The notes under the pieces: model-generated
Told to the model about the DNA's origin: nothing
Databases searched by the model: none
The model's input: only the letters and a program-made list of their open reading frames with translations
Translations under genes and position numbers: made by a program
In this document: one piece after another, positions 44,760 through 52,537 of the stretch
Position numbering within the stretch: the stretch's first letter is position 1
Layout: each line of letters opens with the position of its first letter
NCBI RefSeq assembly: GCF_009857435.1
Contig: NZ_WWCK01000003.1
Location: 682,001-746,000, forward strand
Length of the DNA stretch: 64,000 bases
Source: Duganella rivi
GTDB taxonomy: Bacteria; Pseudomonadota; Gammaproteobacteria; Burkholderiales; Burkholderiaceae_D
Reading direction: 5' to 3'

Positions 44760-46196
44760 ATGAGCAACCAAGAATTTTCGCGCCGCCGCTTCCTCGGCTC
44801 CCTGCTGGCTGCGGCCGGCGCCAGCGCTGCCCCGTTCGCGCTCAACCTCGCCGCCATGGGCTCGGCCGCCGCCGAGAACGCCAGCGACTACAAGGCCATC
44901 GTCTGCCTGTTCATGACCGGCGGCAACGACGCCTTCAACACCGTGGTGGCCACCGACCCGGCTTCGTGGAGCGAATACCAGCGCCTGCGCGGCGGCGCCG
45001 ACAACGGCCAGATGGCCCTGCCCGCGCCGGGCCTCGGCAATGGCCTGCTGCCGATCACGCCCAACACCCCGCAAAGTGGCCGCAGCTTCGCACTGCACCC
45101 GGCCATGGCCTCGCTCAAGGCCGTGTTTGACGGCGGCCGCGCCGCCATCGTCGCCAACGTCGGCACGCTGGTACAGCCGACCACGCTGGCCCAGTACAAG
45201 GCCGACTCGGTGGCCCTGCCACCCAAGCTGTTCTCGCACAACGACCAGCAGGCGGTATGGCAGTCGGGGGCGGCCGAGGGCGCCAGCAGCGGCTGGGGCG
45301 GCCGCATGGCTGACCTGCTAGCGGGCGGCAACAGCAACGCGACCTTTACCAGCATCTCGACCTCGGGCAACACCGTATTCCTGGCCGGCCGCAACGTGCG
45401 CCAGTTCCAGATGAACCCGTCCGGCAACCCGGCGATCGAGCTGCTCAACGGCCAGCTGTTCCATACCACCGCGACCGGCAACCCGCTGCAATCGATCATT
45501 ACCGCCACCAGCGCCGACCCGATGGAGAAGGAATACGCCACCATCACCCAGCGCGCGATCGCCACCCAAGGCGTGCTGGCCAGCGCGATCCCGCCGGCCG
45601 GCGCCGGCGGCGTGGCCGACCCGGGCACCTACATCAGCCCGGTGACCCGGCAAGCCACCGCCAACCCGCTGGCCAAGCAGCTGCAAATGGTGGCGCGCAC
45701 CATCGCCGGCCGCAGCGGCCTGGGCGCGAAGCGGCAGGTGTTCTTTGTCAGCATGTCCGGCTTTGACACCCACAGCGGCCAGCTGGACACGCACGCCGAG
45801 CTGCTGGCCAAGGTCTCGCACGCCATCGCCTATTTCGACGGCGTCATGGCCAGCCTGCAAGGCACCGATATGCGCCAGCAGGTGACGCTGTTCACCGCCT
45901 CCGACTTCGGCCGCACCTTCGCCAGCAACGGCGACGGCACCGATCACGGCTGGGGCTCGCACCACTTCGTGGTGGGCGGCGCGGTCAAGGGCAAGGATAT
46001 TTACGGCGCCTTCCCGCCAAGCGGCGAAGGCCACGCGCTGGACGTCGGCTCCGGCGCACTGCTGCCGACCATCTCGGTCGATCAGTACGGCGGCACCTTG
46101 GCCAGCTGGTTCGGCCTGTCGGACAGCCAGGTTGCCAGCGTGTTCCCCAACATCGGCAACTTCAGCACCCGCAACCTGGGCTTTATGAAGGCTTAA
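44760..46196 (+). CDS. DUF1501 protein with Tat signal
   Basis: A 478-residue exported protein. The N-terminus has a twin-arginine signal (SRRRFLGSLLAAAGASAAP) so it is likely folded, perhaps with a cofactor, before export. The DUF1501 domain (about 45-470) belongs to the alkaline-phosphatase-like superfamily; VCLFMTGGNDAFNT and SDFGRTFASNGDGTDHGWGSHHFV are its hallmark stretches. AAGGA precedes ATG 44760. It is the second gene of the DUF1800-DUF1501 operon. Its TAA stop lies in a palindromic TTAA that also supplies the stop of the convergent dioxygenase. Confidence 0.9.
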   Translation: MSNQEFSRRRFLGSLLAAAGASAAPFALNLAAMGSAAAENASDYKAIVCLFMTGGNDAFNTVVATDPASWSEYQRLRGGADNGQMALPAPGLGNGLLPITPNTPQSGRSFALHPAMASLKAVFDGGRAAIVANVGTLVQPTTLAQYKADSVALPPKLFSHNDQQAVWQSGAAEGASSGWGGRMADLLAGGNSNATFTSISTSGNTVFLAGRNVRQFQMNPSGNPAIELLNGQLFHTTATGNPLQSIITATSADPMEKEYATITQRAIATQGVLASAIPPAGAGGVADPGTYISPVTRQATANPLAKQLQMVARTIAGRSGLGAKRQVFFVSMSGFDTHSGQLDTHAELLAKVSHAIAYFDGVMASLQGTDMRQQVTLFTASDFGRTFASNGDGTDHGWGSHHFVVGGAVKGKDIYGAFPPSGEGHALDVGSGALLPTISVDQYGGTLASWFGLSDSQVASVFPNIGNFSTRNLGFMKA

Positions 46197-47089
46197 GCCG
46201 ACACTGCCACGACCAGAGTCGCCACGTAGCCATCGGTGGTGTTGCCGGTGATGGTGGCCATCTGCAGCGAGTAGCCGTCGCTGAAGACGTTGTCGGTGGC
46301 GAAGCTGATCGCTGCGAGGTTGCGCACGCTGGCGCTGTAGCCGCTGGTGGCGTACACCTCTTGGCTGGTCGCCACCGGGAAGGTGAACTGCGAGGTCTTG
46401 ATGCGGCTCGACGCCGTGCTGGCTTTCGCCAGCGACGGGTAGACCTCGAAGTGCACGTGCGGCACGCGGCCCGAGTAGCAGCCCGGATAAATGGTGGTGA
46501 TGGTGAGGTTGCCGTTGCTGTCGGTCTCCTGCACGCCGCGCAGGTAGTTCTGGCTGGTCACGCCGCTCGAATACAGCGAGTAATTGCCATCGCGGTCGCA
46601 GTGCCACAGGTAGACTGCGGCATTCGCCAGCGCCGCGCAGTTGTTGTTGGCGTTGACGATTTGCAGCTTGATGGTCAGCGGTACACCGGCCGCCGTGCCG
46701 CTGGCGCTGCCGAAGCTGCTGCGGATATCGCTGCGCACCACGCCCGACTGGGTCAGCACGTTCACCACGCCGCTGCTGTTGCTGTTAGTGCCATCGGCTG
46801 GATACGGGCCGCCGGTTTCTTCCGGGATCACCGAGCACGAACCTGCGGTTGGCGTGGTGGTGGTCGTGGTGGAAGTGCCGGTGGTAGGCGTGGTGGTAGT
46901 CGCCGTCGACGTAGTGGTAGTGGTGCTGCTGTCGCTGCCGCTGGAACCACCGCCGCAACCCAGCACCGGCAAGGCCGAAGCGCCGGCCAGCAGCCAGCGC
47001 AAAGTCTGGCGGCGGTCGCTGTTCAGGTTGAGCATTGCGGTCAGGTCGGCCGCCAAGCTGTGTTCGTGATGATCGTCGTGAGAATCCAT
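46193..47089 (-). CDS. intradiol ring-cleavage dioxygenase, exported
   Basis: A 298-residue protein. Residues 20-45 look like a Tat and lipoprotein signal (twin Arg 26-27, hydrophobic stretch, VLGC with Cys45), followed by a Ser/Thr-rich linker (about 50-83) and an intradiol dioxygenase domain. The four non-haem Fe(III) ligands of the family appear as Tyr170 (DGNYSLY), Tyr205 (PGCYSGR), His211 and His213 (PHVHF). Intradiol enzymes cleave catechol-type rings; an exported, tethered form is less usual than the cytosolic ones. Substrate unknown. GGAG lies ahead of ATG 47089. It shares its stop palindrome with the DUF1501 gene. Confidence 0.87.
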   Translation of the reverse strand: MDSHDDHHEHSLAADLTAMLNLNSDRRQTLRWLLAGASALPVLGCGGGSSGSDSSTTTTTSTATTTTPTTGTSTTTTTTPTAGSCSVIPEETGGPYPADGTNSNSSGVVNVLTQSGVVRSDIRSSFGSASGTAAGVPLTIKLQIVNANNNCAALANAAVYLWHCDRDGNYSLYSSGVTSQNYLRGVQETDSNGNLTITTIYPGCYSGRVPHVHFEVYPSLAKASTASSRIKTSQFTFPVATSQEVYATSGYSASVRNLAAISFATDNVFSDGYSLQMATITGNTTDGYVATLVVAVSA

Positions 47090-47113
47090 GCCTACTCCTA
47101 CTTGGGTGAGAAA

Positions 47114-47145
47114 GCCGCCGCCACGCAAGGACGCATGGCGGCGGG
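47114..47145 (-). terminator. hairpin after the Ser/Thr-rich gene
   Basis: CGCCGCCA (47116-47123) and TGGCGGCG (47136-47143) form a perfect 8-bp stem with a 12-base loop. On the minus strand it is followed only by a short T-containing stretch, so it may be a weak terminator or an mRNA-stabilising structure between two same-strand genes. Confidence 0.4.
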
Positions 47146-47158
47146 TGCTGCTGAAGCG

Positions 47159-47857
47159 TTAAACCGTAGTGTTGACCAGGTTGCCGCTGGCGCCGTGACC
47201 GCCGACCTTGGTCGACAGCGCTTGCAGGAAGGCCGCCAGCTTGGTGGACGCGTCGCTGCTGGTACTGGTCGTGCTGCTGGTGCTATCGGTGGCACTGTCC
47301 GTGCTGTCGCTGCTTACGCCCAGTTTGTCGAGCAGGTTGGCGAAGGCGCTTTCCAGCTGATCGACGGCGTCGCTGCTTTCCGTGCTGGCGGTGGCATCGG
47401 TGGTGCCCGAACCGGAGCCCAGTTCAGCAATCAGGCTTTGCAGGTCGGATTCCAGCTTGCCCGGGCCGCCGGAGCCGCCACCTTGCTGATCGCCGTATGG
47501 CGGCTGCGCTTCGCTGCTGTCCGCGTTTTGCGCGTGCAACGCACCCATCAGGCTTTGCAGGAAGCTGCCCAGCGCCGCCGCCACGTCGGTGGCGTCAGTG
47601 GTGGTGCTGTCGGTCGAGCTGCTGGCCGATGCGGTCGAGCTGTCGGTACTGGTACTCGAACTCGTGTCGGTGATGCCGATCGACTTCAGCGCCTCGGCGA
47701 TGGCGTCGGCGAAACCGCCGCCGTCCTCCGGCGGTGGCGGAGGCGGACGCACACCTTCGGTGCTGTTACTGCTGCTGGTGCTGTTGGTGCTGCTCAAACG
47801 GCTCAGGAAACTGAGCGCGCTGGCGGCGCTGGTGGAACTCAAGGCGCTGATAGACAT
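47159..47857 (-). CDS. Ser/Thr-rich low-complexity protein
   Basis: A 232-residue protein not recognised with certainty. It alternates Ser/Thr-rich linkers (about 24-35, 65-90, 150-165, 180-205) with short amphipathic helices (FADAIAEALKSIG, VAAALGSFLQSLMGALHAQ, LESDLQSLIAELG, VDQLESAFANLLDKLG, KLAAFLQALSTKVG). A poly-Pro run (37-42) precedes the first. It ends in SGNLVNTTV. There is no signal peptide. GGAG sits before ATG 47857. The repeated helix-linker design suggests a scaffold or secreted effector-like protein; this is speculation. Same strand as the CpxP-like gene upstream. Confidence 0.65.
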   Translation of the reverse strand: MSISALSSTSAASALSFLSRLSSTNSTSSSNSTEGVRPPPPPPEDGGGFADAIAEALKSIGITDTSSSTSTDSSTASASSSTDSTTTDATDVAAALGSFLQSLMGALHAQNADSSEAQPPYGDQQGGGSGGPGKLESDLQSLIAELGSGSGTTDATASTESSDAVDQLESAFANLLDKLGVSSDSTDSATDSTSSTTSTSSDASTKLAAFLQALSTKVGGHGASGNLVNTTV

Positions 47858-47913
47858 ACGGTTCTCCGCTTATTAGGTTTGAGGGGGACTACGGGACTAC
47901 GCTGCAATAAACG

Positions 47914-48423
47914 TCAAGGGCGCTGCGGATGGCGCGGCTTGTCGTCCGCTTGCTTCTTGCGCTGCTCCGGCGTCAGCACGGACAGCAATTTCTGTTGCGT
48001 GCGCACGTGCTGGAGGGCGATATTGGCCTCGGCGATGGCGGCTTCCTTGGCCAGGGCAGCGGCCTTGGCATCGTCGTATTTGTCGGCGCTGGCCAGTGCG
48101 CGCAGTGCCTCGCGCGCCTTGGCGGCGGCCTTGAATTGTTCGCGCAGGTATGGCGCATCGGCGTGCAGGATCGCGAAGATCTTGTCTTCCTGCACTTCGC
48201 TCAGATCAAGGCCGCGGAAGAACGGCGGCCGGCCGGGGCCAAAGCCGGGGCCGCGATCCGGGCCGTCGCGTTCCGGGCCACGCGGGCCATGCTCTCCCTG
48301 CATCATCGGCGGGCGATCCGGGCCAAATTCCTCAGCTTGGGCGGCGCCGCCCATCGATAACAGCGGCAGCGCCAGCATGGCGGCCAGCAGGACATTGCGT
48401 ACGCCTGGTTTTGATGTTTTCAT
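47914..48423 (-). CDS. CpxP/Spy-like periplasmic protein
   Basis: A 169-residue periplasmic protein with signal peptide (cleavage after GGAAQA, about residue 30), a Gly/Pro/Arg-rich stretch (32-70) and an all-helical Spy/CpxP domain (70-160). Two LTxxQ-like motifs are visible (LDLSEVQ and LTPEQ). CpxP damps the Cpx sensor and is a target of the Cpx response; Spy is a chaperone. It is divergent from the OmpR-type regulator, as cpxP is from cpxRA in enterobacteria. The ATG at 48423 is chosen because the signal peptide starts there. Confidence 0.85.
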   Translation of the reverse strand: MKTSKPGVRNVLLAAMLALPLLSMGGAAQAEEFGPDRPPMMQGEHGPRGPERDGPDRGPGFGPGRPPFFRGLDLSEVQEDKIFAILHADAPYLREQFKAAAKAREALRALASADKYDDAKAAALAKEAAIAEANIALQHVRTQQKLLSVLTPEQRKKQADDKPRHPQRP

Positions 48424-48493
48424 GCAAATAATCCTTGTTCGGTAGTGAGACGCCATTCTCGGCGTCACCCGTGTTAAGTGACGTTAGGGCAAG

Positions 48494-48508
48494 GTAAATC
48501 AGCGTAAA
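48494..48508 (+). promoter_or_regulatory. CpxR box 1
   Basis: GTAAATCAGCGTAAA is an exact match to the enterobacterial CpxR consensus (GTAAA, five bases, GTAAA). It lies 71 bases upstream of the CpxP-like start. Confidence 0.7.
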
Positions 48509-48548
48509 GATGTTGATCTGACACGTAATTCCCATGTGGAAACGCGGT

Positions 48549-48563
48549 GTAAAACGGCGTAAA
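48549..48563 (+). promoter_or_regulatory. CpxR box 2
   Basis: GTAAAACGGCGTAAA is a second exact match to the CpxR consensus. It lies 66 bases upstream of the response regulator start, fitting autoregulation. Confidence 0.7.
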
Positions 48564-48628
48564 AGCCAGTCGCCATGCGGTTTCGGGCTGTTATGATGGG
48601 CGATCTGTATCCAAAGAAAATCGCTGCA

Positions 48629-49321
48629 ATGAAGAGCAAAGTACTGCTGATAGACGACGACATCGAACTGGTGGGCATGTTCCAGGAATATCTGGAACAA
48701 GAAGGATTTGAAGTCAAAACCGTGCACGACGGCGAGGCCGGCACCGCCGAAGCTTTTACCGGCCTGTACTCCATCGCCATCCTGGACGTGATGATGCCGC
48801 GCATGAACGGTCTGGAGACCCTGCGCCGCATCCGCACCAACAGCCAGTTGCCGATCCTGATGCTGACCGGACGCGGCGACGACACCGACCGCATCGTCGG
48901 CCTGGAACTGGGCGCCGACGATTACGTGGCCAAGCCGTGCACGCCGCGCGAACTGACCGCCCGCATCCGCGCCATCCTGCGCCGCGCCCAGAGCGCGCCG
49001 GCCGACACCAGCCAGCAAACCGCCATCACGGTCGGCCAGCTCACCATGTGGCCGGAACAGCGCCGCGCCACCTGGGCCGGCGACAAGCTGGAACTGACCA
49101 GCACCGAATTCAATCTGCTGGAAGTGTTGGCGCGCAATGCCGGCCGCCCGGTCAGCAAGAACACCCTGTCCGAGCAAGGCCTGGGCCGCCCGCTGGCGCG
49201 CTTCGACCGCAATATCGACGTTCACCTGAGCTCGCTGCGCCACAAGCTCGGCACCATTGCCGATGGCCGCTCCTGCCTGCAAACCGTGTATCGGCTTGGC
49301 TACCAGCTGATCAAGGAGTAA
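48629..49321 (+). CDS. cpxR: OmpR-family response regulator, CpxR-like
   Basis: A 230-residue DNA-binding response regulator. The REC domain has the acidic pair at 10-11 and phospho-acceptor Asp53 (ILDVMMPRMNG), conserved Thr (LTGR) and Lys (VAKPCTPREL). Residues 135-228 are an OmpR winged helix (ELTSTEFNLLEVLARNAGRP, then DVHLSSLRHKLG). It is divergent from a CpxP-like gene and upstream of a kinase, and two CpxR boxes lie in front of it, so CpxR-like is well supported. The start ATG 48629 has only a weak AAAGAAAA ribosome site. Confidence 0.88.
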   Translation: MKSKVLLIDDDIELVGMFQEYLEQEGFEVKTVHDGEAGTAEAFTGLYSIAILDVMMPRMNGLETLRRIRTNSQLPILMLTGRGDDTDRIVGLELGADDYVAKPCTPRELTARIRAILRRAQSAPADTSQQTAITVGQLTMWPEQRRATWAGDKLELTSTEFNLLEVLARNAGRPVSKNTLSEQGLGRPLARFDRNIDVHLSSLRHKLGTIADGRSCLQTVYRLGYQLIKE

Positions 49322-49324
49322 GCC

Positions 49325-51010
49325 TTGGGCCGTTTGTTCTGGAAATTTTTCCTGTCCATCTTGTTGGCGCAGCTCACCGCGACTGTCGGTATCGGCGGCG
49401 CCATCTGGCTAAAGAACCGCAATCAGTTCAGCGGCCAGCCGCCCAACCTGGACACCAGCCCGCCAGCTGAAATGGCGATCAATTCCGCTGCCGCCACCTT
49501 GGAGTTCGGCGGCGTGAAAGCCTTGCAGCGCATGCTGGAGAACATGGAACGGCACCGCGTCTACGCGGTCAATGACGAGGGCCAGGAGCTGCTGGGGCGT
49601 ACCGTCAACCCGCGCATCTTGCAGGAGTCGCGCACCCGGGTGAAAGAAGAAGGCAAGCGCCGCGTGGTGCGCCAGGTGCCGGGCGACGACGGCAAACGCT
49701 ACCTGCTGTTCCTGCCATCGGGCGAACACCTGCGCGGCCTCGACGGCGAAGGCCGCCTGATGGCCAATCTCGGCAGCGGCGCCCAAATAGCGATGCGCGC
49801 CGCCTCGGCGCTGCAAGGCGGTCGCGACGGTCTTGGCGACCCAAACCGCGGCGCCGAGCGCGACATTCGCCGTCCACCTGGCCCGCCGCCTACCGGCGCA
49901 GCGCCCCTCCCTGCCCTCGACGGCGCGCAAGCAAACGCCGCCGGCCCTAACGCCTTCCCTCGTCCTGCGCCGCCATCTGACGGCCCCGGTAGTCCACAGG
50001 CCGGCGTCCAGCCGGGCCCCGGCGGCTTCGGCAATCCCGGCGGCCCGGGCCGCGGCATGGACGAGCGCCGCGACATGGGCGGTGAGCGCCCGTGGGGGCC
50101 GCGCTTCACGCCGCTGGGCCCGTGGGTGCCTCTCGCCGCCGCCACGCTGGCCAGCCTGCTGTTCTCGGTTCTGCTGGCCTGGTACTTCTCGCGCCCGATC
50201 CGCGCCCTGCGGCAAGCGTTTGACGCCGCCGCCAACGGCGACCTTGCCCCGCGCTTCACCAAAGACAGCGGCAAGGCCGGCAACGAACTGAACGATCTCG
50301 GCCGCGACTTCGACCGCATGAGCGCCCGCCTGCGCAGCCTGATCGACGGCCAAACCCGGTTGCTGCACGATGTTTCGCACGAACTGCGCTCGCCGCTGGC
50401 GCGCCTGCAAGCGGCCATCGGCCTCGCCCACCAGCAACCGGAAAAATGGAGCGCCTCGATGGAACGCATCGAGCGCGAAAGCGTCCGCATGGACAAGCTG
50501 GTCGGGGAACTATTGACGCTGGCGCGCCTGGAAGCCGGCGCCATCAGGGCCAGCCAGGAAGAAATCAGCATGGCCGACCTGCTGGAACAAATCGCCGACG
50601 ACGCCCGCTACGAAGCGGCCAGCCAAAACCGCACGGTGCGGCAAGAAGGCGAAGCGGACGTGCAGGTGATCGGCCAGCCCGACCTGCTCGGCCGCGCCAT
50701 TGAAAACGTGGTGCGCAACGCCATCAAGCACAGCCCGGAGGGCGGCGAAGTGCAGCTGCAAGTGCGCTCGCTGCCGGAGTCGCGTCAGTTGGTCATCCGT
50801 GTGCTGGATCGCGGGCCGGGCGTGTCGCCGGCCGATCTGGACACCATCTTCCAGCCCTTCTTCCGTTCCAGCAACGCCAGCACCGAAGGCCACGGCCTCG
50901 GCTTGGCGATTGCCCAGCACGTCATCGAAGCGCACGGCGGCAGCATCAAAGCCACCAACCGCGCCGGCGGCGGCTTGTGCGTGGAGATGATTTTGCCGGT
51001 CAAGAACTGA
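49325..51010 (+). CDS. cpxA: sensor histidine kinase, CpxA-like
   Basis: A 561-residue membrane kinase starting at TTG 49325 behind a strong AAGGAG, four bases after the regulator stop. Order: membrane helix 1 (about 7-29), periplasmic domain (30-265), helix 2 (about 266-290), HAMP (290-340), HisKA with His352 in HDVSHELRSPLARL, and HATPase (430-560: N box NAIKHSPEG, G boxes DRGPGVSP and GHGLGLAI). The periplasmic part ends in an unusual 90-residue Gly/Pro-rich low-complexity stretch (about 165-260). Paired with the regulator and CpxP-like protein it should sense envelope stress. Confidence 0.87.
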   Translation: MGRLFWKFFLSILLAQLTATVGIGGAIWLKNRNQFSGQPPNLDTSPPAEMAINSAAATLEFGGVKALQRMLENMERHRVYAVNDEGQELLGRTVNPRILQESRTRVKEEGKRRVVRQVPGDDGKRYLLFLPSGEHLRGLDGEGRLMANLGSGAQIAMRAASALQGGRDGLGDPNRGAERDIRRPPGPPPTGAAPLPALDGAQANAAGPNAFPRPAPPSDGPGSPQAGVQPGPGGFGNPGGPGRGMDERRDMGGERPWGPRFTPLGPWVPLAAATLASLLFSVLLAWYFSRPIRALRQAFDAAANGDLAPRFTKDSGKAGNELNDLGRDFDRMSARLRSLIDGQTRLLHDVSHELRSPLARLQAAIGLAHQQPEKWSASMERIERESVRMDKLVGELLTLARLEAGAIRASQEEISMADLLEQIADDARYEAASQNRTVRQEGEADVQVIGQPDLLGRAIENVVRNAIKHSPEGGEVQLQVRSLPESRQLVIRVLDRGPGVSPADLDTIFQPFFRSSNASTEGHGLGLAIAQHVIEAHGGSIKATNRAGGGLCVEMILPVKN

Positions 51011-51022
51011 CCGGCGGGGGTT

Positions 51023-51589
51023 TTACGCTTTCGGTAGGGTCACGCCGTGCTGGCCCTGGTATTTGCCGTTGCGATCCTTGTACGAGACGTCGCACAGCTC
51101 GTCGCTTTCGAAGAACAGCACTTGTGCGCAGCCTTCGCCGGCGTAGATCTTCGCTGGCAGCGGCGTGGTGTTGGAGAACTCCAGCGTCACGTAGCCTTCC
51201 CATTCCGGCTCGAACGGCGTCACGTTGACGATGATGCCGCAGCGCGCGTAGGTCGATTTACCCAGGCACACGGTCAGCACGCTGCGCGGAATACGGAAGT
51301 ATTCCATGGTGCGGGCCAGCGCGAACGAGTTCGGCGGGATGATGCACACGTCGCTCTTCACGTCCACGAAGGAGTTGGAGTCGAAGTTTTTCGGGTCAAC
51401 GATGGTGCTGTTGATGTTGGTGAATACCTTGAATTCGTCGGCGCAGCGGATGTCGTAGCCATACGACGAGGTGCCGTAGGAAATCACTTTGCGGCCGTCT
51501 TCCTGGCGGATTTGATCCGGGAAGAATGGTTCGATCATCCCGTGTTCTTCCGCCATACGGCGTATCCATTTATCGCTTTTAATCGTCAT
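51023..51589 (-). CDS. dcd: dCTP deaminase
   Basis: A 188-residue enzyme that deaminates dCTP to dUTP, feeding dTMP synthesis. Recognised by [39 protein letters not shown] and the catalytic Glu in [20 protein letters not shown]. Length fits the family (193 in E. coli). The start [15 protein letters not shown] is canonical. It converges on the sensor kinase gene with a 12-base gap and no visible terminator. Confidence 0.97.
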   Translation of the reverse strand: MTIKSDKWIRRMAEEHGMIEPFFPDQIRQEDGRKVISYGTSSYGYDIRCADEFKVFTNINSTIVDPKNFDSNSFVDVKSDVCIIPPNSFALARTMEYFRIPRSVLTVCLGKSTYARCGIIVNVTPFEPEWEGYVTLEFSNTTPLPAKIYAGEGCAQVLFFESDELCDVSYKDRNGKYQGQHGVTLPKA

Positions 51590-51626
51590 CGCAAGGCATT
51601 CCTAAAGTTTTACAATGCCCGGGATT

Positions 51627-52463
51627 TTACGCTAACGCCGCATTTTTAAGAACTTTTTTACCAGCTTGCACGGATAACAGTTCTTCCACCATTTCCTTGG
51701 TGGCGCGCGCCGCCGCCGCCGGGCTCTCCATCGGGAACAGGTGGCCGCCGGGCAGGATGCGGAAATGGCGGCCTACCAGCGCTTGCGTGTGCTGGTGGCC
51801 GGACTGGCTGGTCTCCCACGAATTGTCGCCGCCAATGAAGCCGATCGGCACCGGGTAGCCCTTGCTCAGCAGCTTGGGCAAGTGGTGCGGCAAGGTGGCG
51901 TAGACCGCCGTTTCGTTCTCGCGCGTGAAACGCAGCTGGACGCCGTCCGGGTGCGGTTTCAAGCCGCTGTCCATGTAATCGGCCAGCACGCCCGGCGCCC
52001 ATGCGGCGAACAAGTCCTTGGCGGCGAAATGGTCGTGTGCGGCTTGCGGGTTCGGCCAGACGTTGCGGCGGCGGATGGAGAACTTGGCCGGCGGCACGCT
52101 GTAGGCCCGGCCCAGCAGCTTGATCATGCGCCAGGCGAACGCGCGCCAGCCGCCGACCACCGGCGCATCCAGCATCACCACGCAGCGCACCAGGTCGGGA
52201 CGCTTGTGCGCCACCATCAAGCTCAGCATGCCGCCCAGCGAGTGGCCGACCAGGATCACCGGCTCGGTGTAGCGCGTGGTCAGTTCGTTGATGTATTCGT
52301 CCACCAGATGCGGCCAGCCATCGCTGACCGGGTATAGTGGGTTGTGGGCGTGCATGTCGAGCGACTGGATGTCGAAATCCTCGGACAGCAGCGCGAAAAA
52401 CTGGCGGTACACGCCCGCCGGATAGCTGTTGGCGTGGGCGAAATGCAGCTTGGGCTTGCTCAC
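51627..52463 (-). CDS. alpha/beta hydrolase
   Basis: A 278-residue alpha/beta-hydrolase. N-terminal FAHANSYPAGVYRQF is typical of a proteobacterial hydrolase subgroup. Nucleophile Ser is in VGHSLGGML (about residue 82), and the base His in PGGHLFPME. I chose a GTG start at 52463 (VSKPKLHFAHA, with GGAGA nine bases upstream); an in-frame ATG 30 codons further upstream has no such site and its extension is not family-like. Substrate unknown. dcd follows 37 bases later on the same strand. Confidence 0.86.
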   Translation of the reverse strand: MSKPKLHFAHANSYPAGVYRQFFALLSEDFDIQSLDMHAHNPLYPVSDGWPHLVDEYINELTTRYTEPVILVGHSLGGMLSLMVAHKRPDLVRCVVMLDAPVVGGWRAFAWRMIKLLGRAYSVPPAKFSIRRRNVWPNPQAAHDHFAAKDLFAAWAPGVLADYMDSGLKPHPDGVQLRFTRENETAVYATLPHHLPKLLSKGYPVPIGFIGGDNSWETSQSGHQHTQALVGRHFRILPGGHLFPMESPAAAARATKEMVEELLSVQAGKKVLKNAALA

Positions 52464-52537
52464 AAGCGGTCTCCGTATGGTTGTTTTTTCCCCATTGTAA
52501 TGTGAGTGCGGCTGTCGGGCTGGTGGAAACGTTCTAA

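Larger units (their letters stand above)
48424..48628. promoter_or_regulatory. divergent control region of the Cpx-like module
   Basis: A 205-base gap between the CpxP-like gene and the response regulator. It contains two perfect copies of GTAAA-N5-GTAAA (48494-48508 and 48549-48563), 55 bases apart start to start, plus an isolated GTAAT near 48524. An in-frame ATG at 48575 would extend the regulator, but MKSKVLLIDDD at 48629 is the normal N-terminus. Confidence 0.75.

Noticed and set aside
46361..48445. Plus-strand open frame of almost 700 codons across the dioxygenase, Ser/Thr-rich and CpxP-like genes
   Set aside because: It crosses three genes with independent ribosome sites and recognisable products, and has no recognisable domain.
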